This document shows positions 1-8,018 of a stretch of 60,688 nt of DNA, piece after piece; the first letter of the stretch is position 1, and each line of letters starts with the position of its first letter. Source of the stretch: Lachnospiraceae bacterium (GTDB lineage: Bacteria > Bacillota > Clostridia > Lachnospirales > Lachnospiraceae); contig JAHYZZ010000013.1 of the NCBI GenBank assembly GCA_019424135.1, positions 5,220-65,907 on the forward strand, read 5' to 3'. Below the pieces are notes generated by a model, which saw only the letters and a list, made by a program, of their open reading frames with translations, searched no databases and had not been told where the DNA came from. Position numbers and translations under genes: made by a program.

Positions 1-194
1 CGATTAAACATATCGTATAAAATCTGGATTCCCAAATGGGACATACCAATCTCATAGACGTCCGGAAAACACATGGCGAAACGGATATCCACCTTTTTCT
101 TGTCCTTCATTACCGAGTTTACCTCTCCGCCAATATAGCGGGCGGGTTTCTCGATCCTTAGTAATATTTCATCATTTAAAGCCAGTTTTCTCAT
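1..194 (-). CDS. B12-binding radical SAM protein, TIGR03960 type (5' end only)
   Basis: Only the first 64 codons are in the window; the rest lies beyond the left edge. The N terminus contains KPARYIGGEVNSVMKD and the segment FAMCFPDVYEIGMSHLGIQ, which I recognise as the start of the TIGR03960 family: a cobalamin-binding-like domain followed by a radical SAM domain, of unknown substrate. In Clostridia this gene usually precedes a TIGR03936 partner and ribonuclease G, near rplU and obg; that would be expected to the left but is not visible. The start has a good AGGAGA ribosome site and its own near-consensus promoter at 247-275. The catalytic CxxxCxxC motif cannot be checked here. Confidence 0.8.
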   Translation of the reverse strand, partial: MRKLALNDEILLRIEKPARYIGGEVNSVMKDKKKVDIRFAMCFPDVYEIGMSHLGIQILYDMFN

Positions 195-246
195 GCTATC
201 TCCTATTTTATCTTACCCCTTTATTCTAGGACTGTTTCTTCAAAAA

Positions 247-275
247 ATGATATATGATGTAAAAATAAATGTCAA
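247..275 (-). promoter_or_regulatory. Vegetative promoter for the TIGR03960 gene
   Basis: On the minus strand there is a perfect -35 TTGACA (270-275), a 17-base spacer and -10 TATCAT (247-252), five of six matches to TATAAT. It sits in the 105-base gap between the small membrane-protein gene and the radical SAM gene, giving a leader of about 45 bases. Confidence 0.75.
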
Positions 276-299
276 ACGCCTTTTTCTTATATTGCATCG

Positions 300-620
300 T
301 CAATCAGCGTCCTGATTGGAAGGGAACCTCAAAAAATCAGTGCTTGTATCCTGTGAAATGATCTTTTGAATCTGATCACTTCCCACATCCATGACCTTCT
401 GTTCCTGACGGTCCAGGGACACAAAAAAAGTAAATAAAAAGCAGCAAAGAAGCAGCCGTACGCCGAAAGTCCCTTTCGCCACGGCCGCTTCTTCCTGTTG
501 GTATAAACTATGATAGGCAGTGCTGTATCTAGGATGCACCGCCGGAATCTTTCCCTTGTCGCTGTACAATGCTCTTGTCTGTTCCAGAAGCTTTTTTCTG
601 CGTTTTTCTGATGTTTCCAT
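300..620 (-). CDS. Small single-pass membrane protein, unknown function
   Basis: I do not recognise this 106-residue protein. It has a charged, Lys/Arg-rich N-terminal region (about residues 1-50), one hydrophobic segment at about residues 51-69 (VRLLLCCFLFTFFVSL), and a mainly polar C-terminal region of about 37 residues. The positive N-terminal side suggests an inside-to-outside orientation, with the tail outside the membrane or in the intermembrane space of a forespore. The ribosome site AGAGGTGA lies before the ATG. A sigma-E-like promoter directly upstream (644-672) hints at expression in the mother cell during sporulation, but that is inference. It follows the histidine operon by 51 bases and could also be reached by readthrough. 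Confidence 0.65.
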   Translation of the reverse strand: METSEKRRKKLLEQTRALYSDKGKIPAVHPRYSTAYHSLYQQEEAAVAKGTFGVRLLLCCFLFTFFVSLDRQEQKVMDVGSDQIQKIISQDTSTDFLRFPSNQDAD

Positions 621-643
621 AATAAATCACCTCTTTTTTATAT

Positions 644-672
644 ATCGTATGCGGTGATCAATATATGTATGC
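644..672 (-). promoter_or_regulatory. Sigma-E-like promoter before the small membrane protein
   Basis: On the minus strand GCATACA (666-672) is followed by 14 bases and CATACGAT (644-651). The -10 matches seven of eight positions of the Bacillus sigma-E consensus CATACAHT; the -35 matches five of seven of KMATATT, including the ATA core. The -10 also fits the sigma-K form CATANNNTA. The -35 touches the hisIE stop codon. Assignment rests on the Bacillus consensus. Confidence 0.4.
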
Positions 673-1961
673 TATCGGTCCGCCAGCTCCTTGATGATAT
701 CCTCCCAGCTGATCCCCTTTTCTACCATCAGCACCATGGCGTGATAAAGAAAATCTGACAGCTCATATTTCACTTCTTCAGGGTTTGGATTCTTTGCGGC
801 AATCACCACTTCTGTGGCCTCTTCTCCTACTTTTTTCAAAATCTTATCAATTCCTTTATCAAACAGAGAATTTGTATAAGATCCTTCCTTTGGATTTTCC
901 CTGCGGTCCAGGATCGTGCTATATACGGACTCGAATATTTTCAAAGGATTATTCTCATCATAATCCGTCCCGGCAAGAGGCTGGAAAAAGCAGGTGGGGT
1001 TGCCTGTATGGCAGGCTGCCCCTACCTGATCCACCTTAGCAAGTAGTGTATCCAGATCACAGTCAATGGTTAATGATTTTACATATTGGAAATGCCCACT
1101 GGTCTCACCTTTTACCCAGAGAGATTGACGGCTGCGGCTGTAATATGTCATACGTCCAGTCTTAATGGTCTGGTTAAAAGCCTCCTCATTCATATAGGCC
1201 AGCATCAATACTTCTTGTGTCTTGAAATGCTGTACAATTACCGGAATCAGGCCCTGCTCATTGGTATGAAACTGGGAAAATTCCATAATACTTTCAAAAG
1301 ATGTCATTTTGATATCTCTGGTTGTACACTTTTCTTTAAATCCATGAAAATCCATATTCGGCTGGCTGACATACTGACCGGACAGCCCTTTCACTCCCGG
1401 ACATTTTAAGATCTTATATAACTCATTTTCTTCCATCGTATCCGTCACAATTACACAGGGGATATCTGTGATATTCATGACGGAGTCCAGATCAAGCCGG
1501 TGCATGAAAACGATCTCTCCACAACATTCTTCAATTTTATGCTGATGTTTAAAGAGCGCATCAAAATCATGAAGAGATACTGCGACCTTTTCTTTTCCAA
1601 ATCGCTTGGCAGCATCCTCCATCAGCTTCGGACTGTCCTGTTTGGAAAAATTGATAATGGCACGTTTCGCGCCTGCATAAAGGATCTTTTTTACGTCTTC
1701 TTGTCTTTTAACATTTCCGCCTGCAATCATTGGAATTCTGATAATCCGATTCATTCGTTTCATCAGATCGATCGCCTCGTCATGTTCCTCATCAGAATCT
1801 GACAAATCAAACACAATCAGTTCATCCGCACCGTGATCACTGTAATATTTTGCCAGTCCGATTACATCTTCGGCTACAACTGTACGATCATCAAACCATT
1901 TTACTGCTTTTCCACCTGCAATCAGGATGCAGGGAATCAGTCTTTTATAATTCGTAACCAT
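672..1961 (-). CDS. hisIE: HisIE fused to a degenerate HisA/HisF-like domain
   Basis: This 429-residue protein has three parts. Residues 1-215 resemble the HisA/HisF barrel (RLIPC at the start, MIAGGNVKRQED as a phosphate loop). Residues 230-330 are phosphoribosyl-AMP cyclohydrolase HisI, with DCDLD (300-304) and CHTGNPTCFF (317-326) metal ligands. Residues 340-429 are phosphoribosyl-ATP pyrophosphatase HisE, with KVGEEATEVVIA and ELSDFLYH. HisIE carries out steps 2 and 3 of histidine synthesis. In the barrel the two catalytic aspartates of HisF (D11 and D130 in Thermotoga) align with Leu13 and His131, so it should not be an active HisF; a structural or channelling role is inferred. It is the last gene of the his operon, 18 bases after hisB. 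Confidence 0.93.
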   Translation of the reverse strand: MVTNYKRLIPCILIAGGKAVKWFDDRTVVAEDVIGLAKYYSDHGADELIVFDLSDSDEEHDEAIDLMKRMNRIIRIPMIAGGNVKRQEDVKKILYAGAKRAIINFSKQDSPKLMEDAAKRFGKEKVAVSLHDFDALFKHQHKIEECCGEIVFMHRLDLDSVMNITDIPCVIVTDTMEENELYKILKCPGVKGLSGQYVSQPNMDFHGFKEKCTTRDIKMTSFESIMEFSQFHTNEQGLIPVIVQHFKTQEVLMLAYMNEEAFNQTIKTGRMTYYSRSRQSLWVKGETSGHFQYVKSLTIDCDLDTLLAKVDQVGAACHTGNPTCFFQPLAGTDYDENNPLKIFESVYSTILDRRENPKEGSYTNSLFDKGIDKILKKVGEEATEVVIAAKNPNPEEVKYELSDFLYHAMVLMVEKGISWEDIIKELADR

Positions 1962-1979
1962 TTTGGTTCTATCTCTCCT

Positions 1980-2567
1980 TTACAAACTTCCTTTTGTTGT
2001 CCAGGCTCCCTGGATTCTTGGCTCTGACTGAACAGCCATATCCAGTGCTTTGCCAAAGCTTTTAAACAAAGCTTCTGACATATGATGATTGTTCTCTCCG
2101 TCCAGGATGCGAAGATGCAGGTTCATCATTCCATGGCTGGAAACTGCATAGAAAAATTCGTGTACCATCTCCGTATCCATCTCTCCAAGCTTTGGCACTG
2201 AAAAAGCTGCATCGTACTTCAAATAGGCTCTTCCCGACAGATCTACCGCACACAGTGCGAGGGTCTCATCCATGGGAAGGATGCTGTGCCCGAATCTTCG
2301 GATGCCTGCCTTATCACCGAGAGCCTCGCGAATTGCCTGTCCAAGTACGATTCCAGTATCCTCGACGGTATGATGACAGTCTACCTCCAGATCCCCTTTT
2401 ACCTTTACGGTCAGGTCAAAAAGGCCATGTCTTGCAAATCCATCCAACATATGATTAAAGAACCCGATTCCGGTATCGATATCCGTCTTCCCGGTTCCGT
2501 CAATATTCAAGGTCAGCGTAATATCTGTTTCTTTTGTTTTTCTGTTGCATGATACTGTTCTGTCCAT
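1980..2567 (-). CDS. hisB: Imidazoleglycerol-phosphate dehydratase
   Basis: HisB removes water from imidazoleglycerol phosphate to give imidazole-acetol phosphate, in the cytoplasm. The 195-residue length is that of the monofunctional enzyme, with no histidinol-phosphatase domain. The two duplicated metal-binding motifs are clear: HHTVEDTGI in the first half and NNHHMSEALFKSFG in the second, and FFNHMLDGFARHG near the N terminus is also conserved. The start has a strong GGAGGTGAC ribosome site, and the gene lies 16 bases after hisD. The aminotransferase HisC and the glutamine amidotransferase HisH are not in the window. Confidence 0.97.
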   Translation of the reverse strand: MDRTVSCNRKTKETDITLTLNIDGTGKTDIDTGIGFFNHMLDGFARHGLFDLTVKVKGDLEVDCHHTVEDTGIVLGQAIREALGDKAGIRRFGHSILPMDETLALCAVDLSGRAYLKYDAAFSVPKLGEMDTEMVHEFFYAVSSHGMMNLHLRILDGENNHHMSEALFKSFGKALDMAVQSEPRIQGAWTTKGSL

Positions 2568-2583
2568 ATTTTGTCACCTCCAA

Positions 2584-3876
2584 TTATGATTCAAACCGGA
2601 CATGAATAGAGTTTGCATGAGCGGTCAGTTGTTCCGCCTTGGCAAACGCCTCAATGTCCGTGTGGATTTTTTCCAGTGCATCCCGGGAATAAGCAATGAT
2701 GCTGGATTTTTTGATAAAGTCATCCACGGAAAGCGCAGAAAAGAATTTTGCTGTTCCATTGGTAGGCAGTACATGATTGGGACCTGCAAAGTAATCTCCC
2801 AGAGGTTCGCTGGAATACTCACCGATGAAAATAGCTCCTGCATTACGGATCTTTGTCATCACATCATAGGGATTTTGGGTCTGAATCTCCAGATGCTCAG
2901 ATGCGATTTCATTGGCAGTTTCAATTGCCTCATCCATTGTATCAGCCACCAGAATATATCCATAATTATCCAGAGACTTCTGTATAATCTCTGCCCTGGA
3001 CAGCTCTTTTAAAAAGCCATCTACCTCTTCAGAGACCTTCTTTGCCAGCTCCATACTGGTAGTAACCAGGATTGCACTGGCCAGTTCATCATGCTCAGCC
3101 TGAGACAACAGGTCTGCAGCCACATATCTTGGGGTTGCCGTCTCATCGGCAATCACCAGAATCTCGCTGGGACCTGCAATAGCATCTATACTCACGTGTC
3201 CATAGACAGCTTTTTTTGCCAGTGCCACGTAAATGTTGCCAGGTCCAACGATCTTATCCACTTTTGGAATACTCTCTGTTCCATAGGCAAGGGCGCCTAT
3301 GGCCTGGGCGCCGCCAACTTTATAGATGACATCTGCTCCGGCTTCTTTTGCTGCCACCAGAGTATTGGGAGTGATCTTTCCATCCTTTCCAGGCGGTGTG
3401 ACCATGATGACCTCATCCACCCCTGCTACTTTGGCTGGTACAATATTCATCAGCACCGAAGATGGATAGACGGCTTTTCCTCCAGGTACATAAACACCGA
3501 CTCTATGGAGAGGCGTCACCTTCTGTCCAAGGATCGTGCCGTCTGGCTGGCTGTCGAACCAACTTCTTACCAACTGTTTTTCATGATAGGAACGGATATT
3601 CTTTAAAGCCTTTCGAATTACATTGACCAGAGAAGCATCCACCAGACGGTAGGCCTCTTTGATTTCTTCTTCCGTAACTTTGATATTCTCCTTATTGATA
3701 TCCGCTTTATCAAACTTTTTGGTATAAGAAAACAGAGCCTGGTCTTTTTCCCTTCTGACATGCTCCAGAATTTGCGTAACGCTTTCCTCGTATTCGGAGT
3801 ACTGATTAGGACTACGCTTCAGAAGATCCTCAAGAAGATTTTTCCTTGTTTCCTTGTCAAGCTTCATTATTCTCAT
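2584..3876 (-). CDS. hisD: Histidinol dehydrogenase
   Basis: HisD oxidises L-histidinol to L-histidine in two NAD+-dependent steps, the end of the pathway. The 430-residue product has typical HisD landmarks: TPLHRVGVYVPGGKA near residue 120, GAQAIGALAYGT, the KIVGPGNIYV loop, AGPSEILVIAD, the zinc-site region LLSQAEHDE, and GPNHVLPT near the C terminus. I chose the ATG at 3876, which has GCGAGAG eight bases upstream; a GTG at 3885 would add three residues. It lies between hisG and hisB in the same transcript. Confidence 0.96.
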   Translation of the reverse strand: MRIMKLDKETRKNLLEDLLKRSPNQYSEYEESVTQILEHVRREKDQALFSYTKKFDKADINKENIKVTEEEIKEAYRLVDASLVNVIRKALKNIRSYHEKQLVRSWFDSQPDGTILGQKVTPLHRVGVYVPGGKAVYPSSVLMNIVPAKVAGVDEVIMVTPPGKDGKITPNTLVAAKEAGADVIYKVGGAQAIGALAYGTESIPKVDKIVGPGNIYVALAKKAVYGHVSIDAIAGPSEILVIADETATPRYVAADLLSQAEHDELASAILVTTSMELAKKVSEEVDGFLKELSRAEIIQKSLDNYGYILVADTMDEAIETANEIASEHLEIQTQNPYDVMTKIRNAGAIFIGEYSSEPLGDYFAGPNHVLPTNGTAKFFSALSVDDFIKKSSIIAYSRDALEKIHTDIEAFAKAEQLTAHANSIHVRFES

Positions 3877-3909
3877 AGAAATCACTCTCGCTTTCTTTAT
3901 TTCCTTTGT

Positions 3910-4551
3910 CTATATCGTTACATGCGATCTTAGCATGGTCAGAATCTCCTTGATCCTGTCATTTTCCATTCTAAGGCTCACCGGATTTACAATCATACGT
4001 GCAGACAGGGGACATACCTCTTCAAGGACCTTAAGACCATTTTCCTTTAATGTAGAACCGGTTTCCACGATATCTACAATTACTTCGGACAGGCCTACGA
4101 TAGGGGCAAGTTCAATGGAACCATTAAGTTTAATAATTTCTACCGTTTGGTGTTTGGTATTATAAAAATAATCCTTTGCAATATTCGGATATTTAGTCGC
4201 CACCCTGATCAGCTCATGATGTTGTAAAAGTGGAGCTGCATCTGGATGTCCACAGACACACATCCGGCATTTCCCAAATCCCAGATCCAGCACCTCATGA
4301 ACTTTTCTTCCTTCCTCCAGAATCGTATCTTTGCCTGCCACGCCGATATCCGCTGCGCCATATTCCACATACGTCGGCACATCAGGGCCTTTGGCCAAAA
4401 AAAATCTTAGTTTCAGCTCCTCATTTGTAAAAATCAATCTGCGGGAATTTTTGTCCTTCATCTCTTCGCAATTGATTCCAATTTTTTCGAATAACTCCAT
4501 TGTCTGATTTGCCAGACGCCCTTTTGTAAGGGCAAATGTCAGATATCTCAT
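3910..4551 (-). CDS. hisG: ATP phosphoribosyltransferase, short catalytic subunit
   Basis: HisG joins ATP and PRPP to make phosphoribosyl-ATP, the committed step of histidine synthesis. At 213 residues it is the short form, which lacks the C-terminal regulatory domain and depends on HisZ. Visible motifs include FALTKGRLA at the N terminus, EYGAADIGVAGKDTI, and the PRPP loop segment IVDIVETGSTLKENG. The gene starts three bases after the hisZ stop, as expected for subunits of one hetero-octameric complex. Histidine feedback should act through HisZ. Confidence 0.97.
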   Translation of the reverse strand: MRYLTFALTKGRLANQTMELFEKIGINCEEMKDKNSRRLIFTNEELKLRFFLAKGPDVPTYVEYGAADIGVAGKDTILEEGRKVHEVLDLGFGKCRMCVCGHPDAAPLLQHHELIRVATKYPNIAKDYFYNTKHQTVEIIKLNGSIELAPIVGLSEVIVDIVETGSTLKENGLKVLEEVCPLSARMIVNPVSLRMENDRIKEILTMLRSHVTI

Positions 4552-4554
4552 GTC

Positions 4555-5808
4555 TTAACTCCTATCCGTACTACTTAAGGTCTTCTGCTCTCCGGTAACC
4601 AGATTGATCATCGTAATCTCTCCGGATTTTTTGATATAGATCAAATTACCAGCATAATATTCTTTCCCATACTCTACATATCGTTCTAAAAGTCTGTCTT
4701 TGGATTTTTTGATCAACTCCGTATTCTTTGCCTTTCTTCTAAAATCTTTTGCAAGGGCAACGGCTTCTCTTAGTCGTCCTTCATCATAAAGAATAATCGT
4801 GTTCTTTCTGGTATATACAATACGGATCTTTTGACGGATCAGTGCGTTCATCAGTTCATCAATTACAATGGCAAATCCGATAGACGCGGACTGTTTCCCA
4901 AATTTTTCAATCAAATGATCATAACGTCCGCCTTTAACGATGGCATCACCCGTACCAAAAGTATAACCACGAAAAATAATTCCCGTATAGTATCCATAAT
5001 TTCCTGTCATGCTTAAATCAAAGGTGACAAATTTTTCCACTCCATATAGCTTCAAAATATCATAGATCTTCTCCAAACGCTTAAGTGCCATGACACCTTT
5101 GGAGTTTGGTGCAACATTTCTGGCTCGTTCCAGAATTTCTACGCCACCCAAAAGCTCTCCAAGCGCTCCAAATGCTTCTCTGGAGCTTCTCTTCACCTGG
5201 ATACTGTCCAGATATTCTTCTACGCCATAGTAATTGCGGTTTGTGATCAGTTCACGCACTCTCTCCGCTGCATCTTCGTCCAGCAAAGAATCTTCGATCA
5301 GGCTTTGAAGAAAGTCCACATTGCTGACAGTAAGCTGAAACTCCTTTAATCCAATGGTCAGCATAGATTCGATGACCAGCGCCAGCATCTCGGCATCTGC
5401 CTCTACCGAATCATCTCCCAGAAGCTCTGCCCCCATCTGTGTCGTCTCTCTTAGGCGCCCCTGATAACTGGAGTGGTTGACAAAGGTACTTCCCGTATAA
5501 CATAACCGGATGGGCAGCGTCTCATCCTGAAATAAAGTTGCTGCCGCACGGGCGATGGACGGGGTAAAGTCCGGTCTTAGCACCAGAGTATTTCCATCCT
5601 TATCAAAAAACTTATATAATTCCCTGGACGATATTGTCCCAATTTCTTTGCGAAACACATCAAAATATTCAAAGGTAGGCGTCTGAATATCGTGATATCC
5701 ATACATATGAAAAACTTTTTTCAATCGTCCTTCCAGCGCCAGCTTTTTCCCGCATTCTACATTATATATGTCCCGGACTCCTTCCGGTGTATGAAGTAAT
5801 TTTTTCAT
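4555..5808 (-). CDS. hisZ: ATP phosphoribosyltransferase regulatory subunit
   Basis: HisZ is a histidyl-tRNA synthetase-like protein without aminoacylation activity that binds the short HisG and confers activity and histidine inhibition. The 417-residue product begins LLHTPEGVRDIY and carries class II synthetase-like motifs, VLRPDFTPSIARAAAT and RLCYTGSTF, with YYTGIIFRGYTFGTG and GGRYDHLIEKFG in the histidine-binding half. It is the first gene of the his operon. The ribosome site is GGAGG, and a perfect consensus promoter lies 64-92 bases upstream. No T-box leader is visible in the short 5' region. Confidence 0.96.
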   Translation of the reverse strand: MKKLLHTPEGVRDIYNVECGKKLALEGRLKKVFHMYGYHDIQTPTFEYFDVFRKEIGTISSRELYKFFDKDGNTLVLRPDFTPSIARAAATLFQDETLPIRLCYTGSTFVNHSSYQGRLRETTQMGAELLGDDSVEADAEMLALVIESMLTIGLKEFQLTVSNVDFLQSLIEDSLLDEDAAERVRELITNRNYYGVEEYLDSIQVKRSSREAFGALGELLGGVEILERARNVAPNSKGVMALKRLEKIYDILKLYGVEKFVTFDLSMTGNYGYYTGIIFRGYTFGTGDAIVKGGRYDHLIEKFGKQSASIGFAIVIDELMNALIRQKIRIVYTRKNTIILYDEGRLREAVALAKDFRRKAKNTELIKKSKDRLLERYVEYGKEYYAGNLIYIKKSGEITMINLVTGEQKTLSSTDRS

Positions 5809-5871
5809 AAATCCTCCGTCTGTTTGAAATCTATATCACTTTAGCGTGCTACCATATTAAAACCTTTTTGC

Positions 5872-5900
5872 ATTATACGCACTTTCTCATTCTTTGTCAA
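5872..5900 (-). promoter_or_regulatory. Consensus promoter of the his operon
   Basis: On the minus strand TTGACA (5895-5900), a 17-base spacer and TATAAT (5872-5877) match the vegetative consensus at all twelve positions. The -35 lies inside the last codons of recU. The expected start near 5865 gives a leader of about 57 bases, too short for a T-box. Confidence 0.85.
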
Positions 5901-6435
5901 GCTGATCACGGAACTGAAGATCTTTATCCAAGGCATCCAGGTAAGGAATATAACAGCCCCTGGTAAACTCCAGAAAAAAAACAGGGTCTAATTCTTCAAA
6001 CCGAAAACTCTTTCTGCCTCCTTCTTGCGCCCTCTTCCAGAAAGTGTACAAATCCTGGAAACGCATATAATAAAGGATATTCCTGGCAGAATAATAAATC
6101 AGCACAAATGCAATTCCGTCCTGGGCTTCAAATGCCTTCATAAAATTCACTTGATGTTCGTGAATATTCTGCAAAGGGAAGGTATCTGCCACACATTCTT
6201 TGGCATCAAAACATACCGGAATTCCCTGAACAGCGCCGATATAGTCAACGGTGCTGCGCTGGTCAAAATAAGCCAGTGTGATCTGCCGATGTTCCTTATC
6301 CATTCTGACCGGTGTGATGGGAGTCGGGATTTTCTGAATCAAAGCCAGCCCCTTTTCCAGATACCATTCATTGGTCCGGTTGACCATCTCTTCTAATGTA
6401 GAACCTCTAAGGCCTCTTGAATTCCATGTTGCCAT
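5887..6435 (-). CDS. recU: Holliday junction resolvase RecU
   Basis: RecU cuts Holliday junctions during recombination repair and chromosome segregation in Firmicutes. The product is 182 residues. It begins WNSRGLRGSTLEEMVNRTN, close to the RecU N terminus, and has the nuclease core STVDYIGAVQG followed by VCFDAKE, giving the D...D/E-x-K metal site. I chose the ATG at 6435, which has GAGGAG six bases upstream; an ATG at 6459 would add eight non-conserved residues. It overlaps the upstream pseudouridine synthase gene by 43 bases. In Bacillus recU pairs with ponA; here it does not. Confidence 0.9.
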   Translation of the reverse strand: MATWNSRGLRGSTLEEMVNRTNEWYLEKGLALIQKIPTPITPVRMDKEHRQITLAYFDQRSTVDYIGAVQGIPVCFDAKECVADTFPLQNIHEHQVNFMKAFEAQDGIAFVLIYYSARNILYYMRFQDLYTFWKRAQEGGRKSFRFEELDPVFFLEFTRGCYIPYLDALDKDLQFRDQLDKE

Positions 6436-7391
6436 TTTGTCTCCTCTATCATTTTCCAAAATCGGTTTGGAACCTTTGCGTAGTATGTCTGTAAAGAAAG
6501 ATAAGCGAGGGGAGCCTCCATCTCTGGAAATGTGAGAGAATAAGCATGAAGAAGCTGGAAGCGAATACGGTTTTTCTTCCCAAAAGTCTCATTCCACCTG
6601 GCATCCCCATATTTAGGATCTCCCAGAATCGGATGATTAATGGAAGAAAGATGTGCTCGAATCTGATGAGTCTTACCAGTAATCAGATGGACTTTTAATA
6701 GGGTCATTTCCTGATTCCATGCTACCGGGATATATTCCGTTCTGATCTGGGTATCGCCCCCTATGCCGACACTGACCATATTGGTCCTTTTATCCTTTAA
6801 AAGGAACCCTTCGACATGCCCTTTCTTTTCAATACATCCTTTCACAATGCACAGATACCACTTTTCGATGGAACGCTCCCTGAAAACTTTTCCCAGCTGC
6901 TGAAGTGCCGGAAAGGTTTTGCCTGCCGCCATCAGACCGCTGGTGTTTCTGTCCAGCCGGTTGCATACCGACGGGTGAAAAGTACGAAGCTCTTTTGTGG
7001 TAATTTGACCACTTTCAAGCAGATAGGCATTGAGAGCCTCCACCATGGATATAGCTCCCTTTTTTGCCTGTTGAGATAACACGCCTGCCGGCTTATTTAA
7101 TAAAAGAACTTGCCGGTCTTCATACACAATTTCTAAAGAAGGGATTGAGCCTGTTGTCTGCATCTTCACTTCTCCGACAAATTTCTTGATCGTATCCTCT
7201 GACAAAAAGAGTTTCACGCTATCACCAAGCTTAAGAATTTCTTTCCCCGTTGCTTTTTTTCCGTTCAGGACAATATTTTTTTTTCGAAGCATCTTATAGA
7301 AAAAACTGAAAGGTGCCTCTTTCATGTACTTTTTTAAAAACTTGTCAAGTCTCTGTCCTGCTTCATTCTCTTGAATCCTAATCTCTTTCAT
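6393..7391 (-). CDS. RluA-family pseudouridine synthase
   Basis: This 332-residue enzyme converts specific uridines in rRNA or tRNA to pseudouridine; the exact site cannot be told from the sequence. It has an N-terminal S4-like RNA-binding segment (GQRLDKFLKKYMKEAP, then a lysine-rich stretch) and the RluA catalytic domain with LLNKPAGVLSQ, the catalytic aspartate motif NRLDRNTSGLM, and the later TGKTHQIRAHLSS and HPILGDPKYGD motifs. RNRLDR normally reads H-RLDR-D-TSG; here Asn replaces both flanking residues, which is tolerated in the family. The start at 7391 has AAAGGA six bases upstream; an earlier start at 7412 lacks support. Confidence 0.92.
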   Translation of the reverse strand: MKEIRIQENEAGQRLDKFLKKYMKEAPFSFFYKMLRKKNIVLNGKKATGKEILKLGDSVKLFLSEDTIKKFVGEVKMQTTGSIPSLEIVYEDRQVLLLNKPAGVLSQQAKKGAISMVEALNAYLLESGQITTKELRTFHPSVCNRLDRNTSGLMAAGKTFPALQQLGKVFRERSIEKWYLCIVKGCIEKKGHVEGFLLKDKRTNMVSVGIGGDTQIRTEYIPVAWNQEMTLLKVHLITGKTHQIRAHLSSINHPILGDPKYGDARWNETFGKKNRIRFQLLHAYSLTFPEMEAPLAYLSLQTYYAKVPNRFWKMIEETKWQHGIQEALEVLH

Positions 7392-7425
7392 AGTAGTCCT
7401 TTTTAGCAACACTAATATTCCATAC

Positions 7426-7998
7426 CTACATTGCCAAACTTAAAATAATATTTAAAACAGCCCTGTTCCGGCGCTTGTCTGGGTTCTGCACCATTGCAAT
7501 GTTATTCATTCCTTCCACCCTGGCAAGAAATGCATGATAATCATGGAAAATCTTCACCGTCATCTTGTCATAGTGGTTCTTTTTTAGGGTAATCTTGATG
7601 TGACGTGCCAGTACGTTTTCATCCGTCTTCTGGCTGGTTGTATATCCACACACTACCTGACCGGAAACAACAATCGCCTCTACCGGCATAACTTTTTCTG
7701 TACTGGTAATCACGAGATCATAAGCTCTGGTCAAAAGCTCTGCCTTTTCTTCCAGTTCCTGATATACATCTACCGCAATACTTTGATAGGGAGCCATAGT
7801 GATAAATTCTACCAGCATTTTTGATGCCGGAAGGCATCCCAGTATGGCTGCTACAGTAAACAGATTCATTTTTGTACCGGTCTGTACATAGCCCAGTATA
7901 AAAACAGCGATAACGATTGCAAATTCTATGATTGCCAGTATTAAATACCGAAACTTTCTAGCTTTGATATAGCCAGGCTGTCCTTTTTCAATTTTCAT
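7426..7998 (-). CDS. Two-helix membrane protein, unknown function
   Basis: I do not recognise this 190-residue protein. After a short basic N terminus (KIEKGQPGYIKARKFRY) there are two hydrophobic helices, about residues 18-37 (LILAIIEFAIVIAVFILGY) and 45-62 (NLFTVAAILGCLP). They are followed by a soluble domain of about 125 residues, with an amphipathic AVDVYQELEEKAELL stretch and several predicted beta strands. It lies 34 bases after the RluA gene's upstream side and 20 bases after the dehydrogenase gene, inside a single-direction run of RNA-modifying and other genes, so co-transcription is likely. Nothing in the sequence points to a catalytic site. Confidence 0.7.
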   Translation of the reverse strand: MKIEKGQPGYIKARKFRYLILAIIEFAIVIAVFILGYVQTGTKMNLFTVAAILGCLPASKMLVEFITMAPYQSIAVDVYQELEEKAELLTRAYDLVITSTEKVMPVEAIVVSGQVVCGYTTSQKTDENVLARHIKITLKKNHYDKMTVKIFHDYHAFLARVEGMNNIAMVQNPDKRRNRAVLNIILSLAM

Positions 7999-8018
7999 GT
8001 TTCTTTTACACTCCCTTT

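Noticed and set aside
5809..5871. T-box or his leader peptide before hisZ
   Set aside because: The leader is about 57 bases and has neither a run of histidine codons nor a terminator-antiterminator pair.
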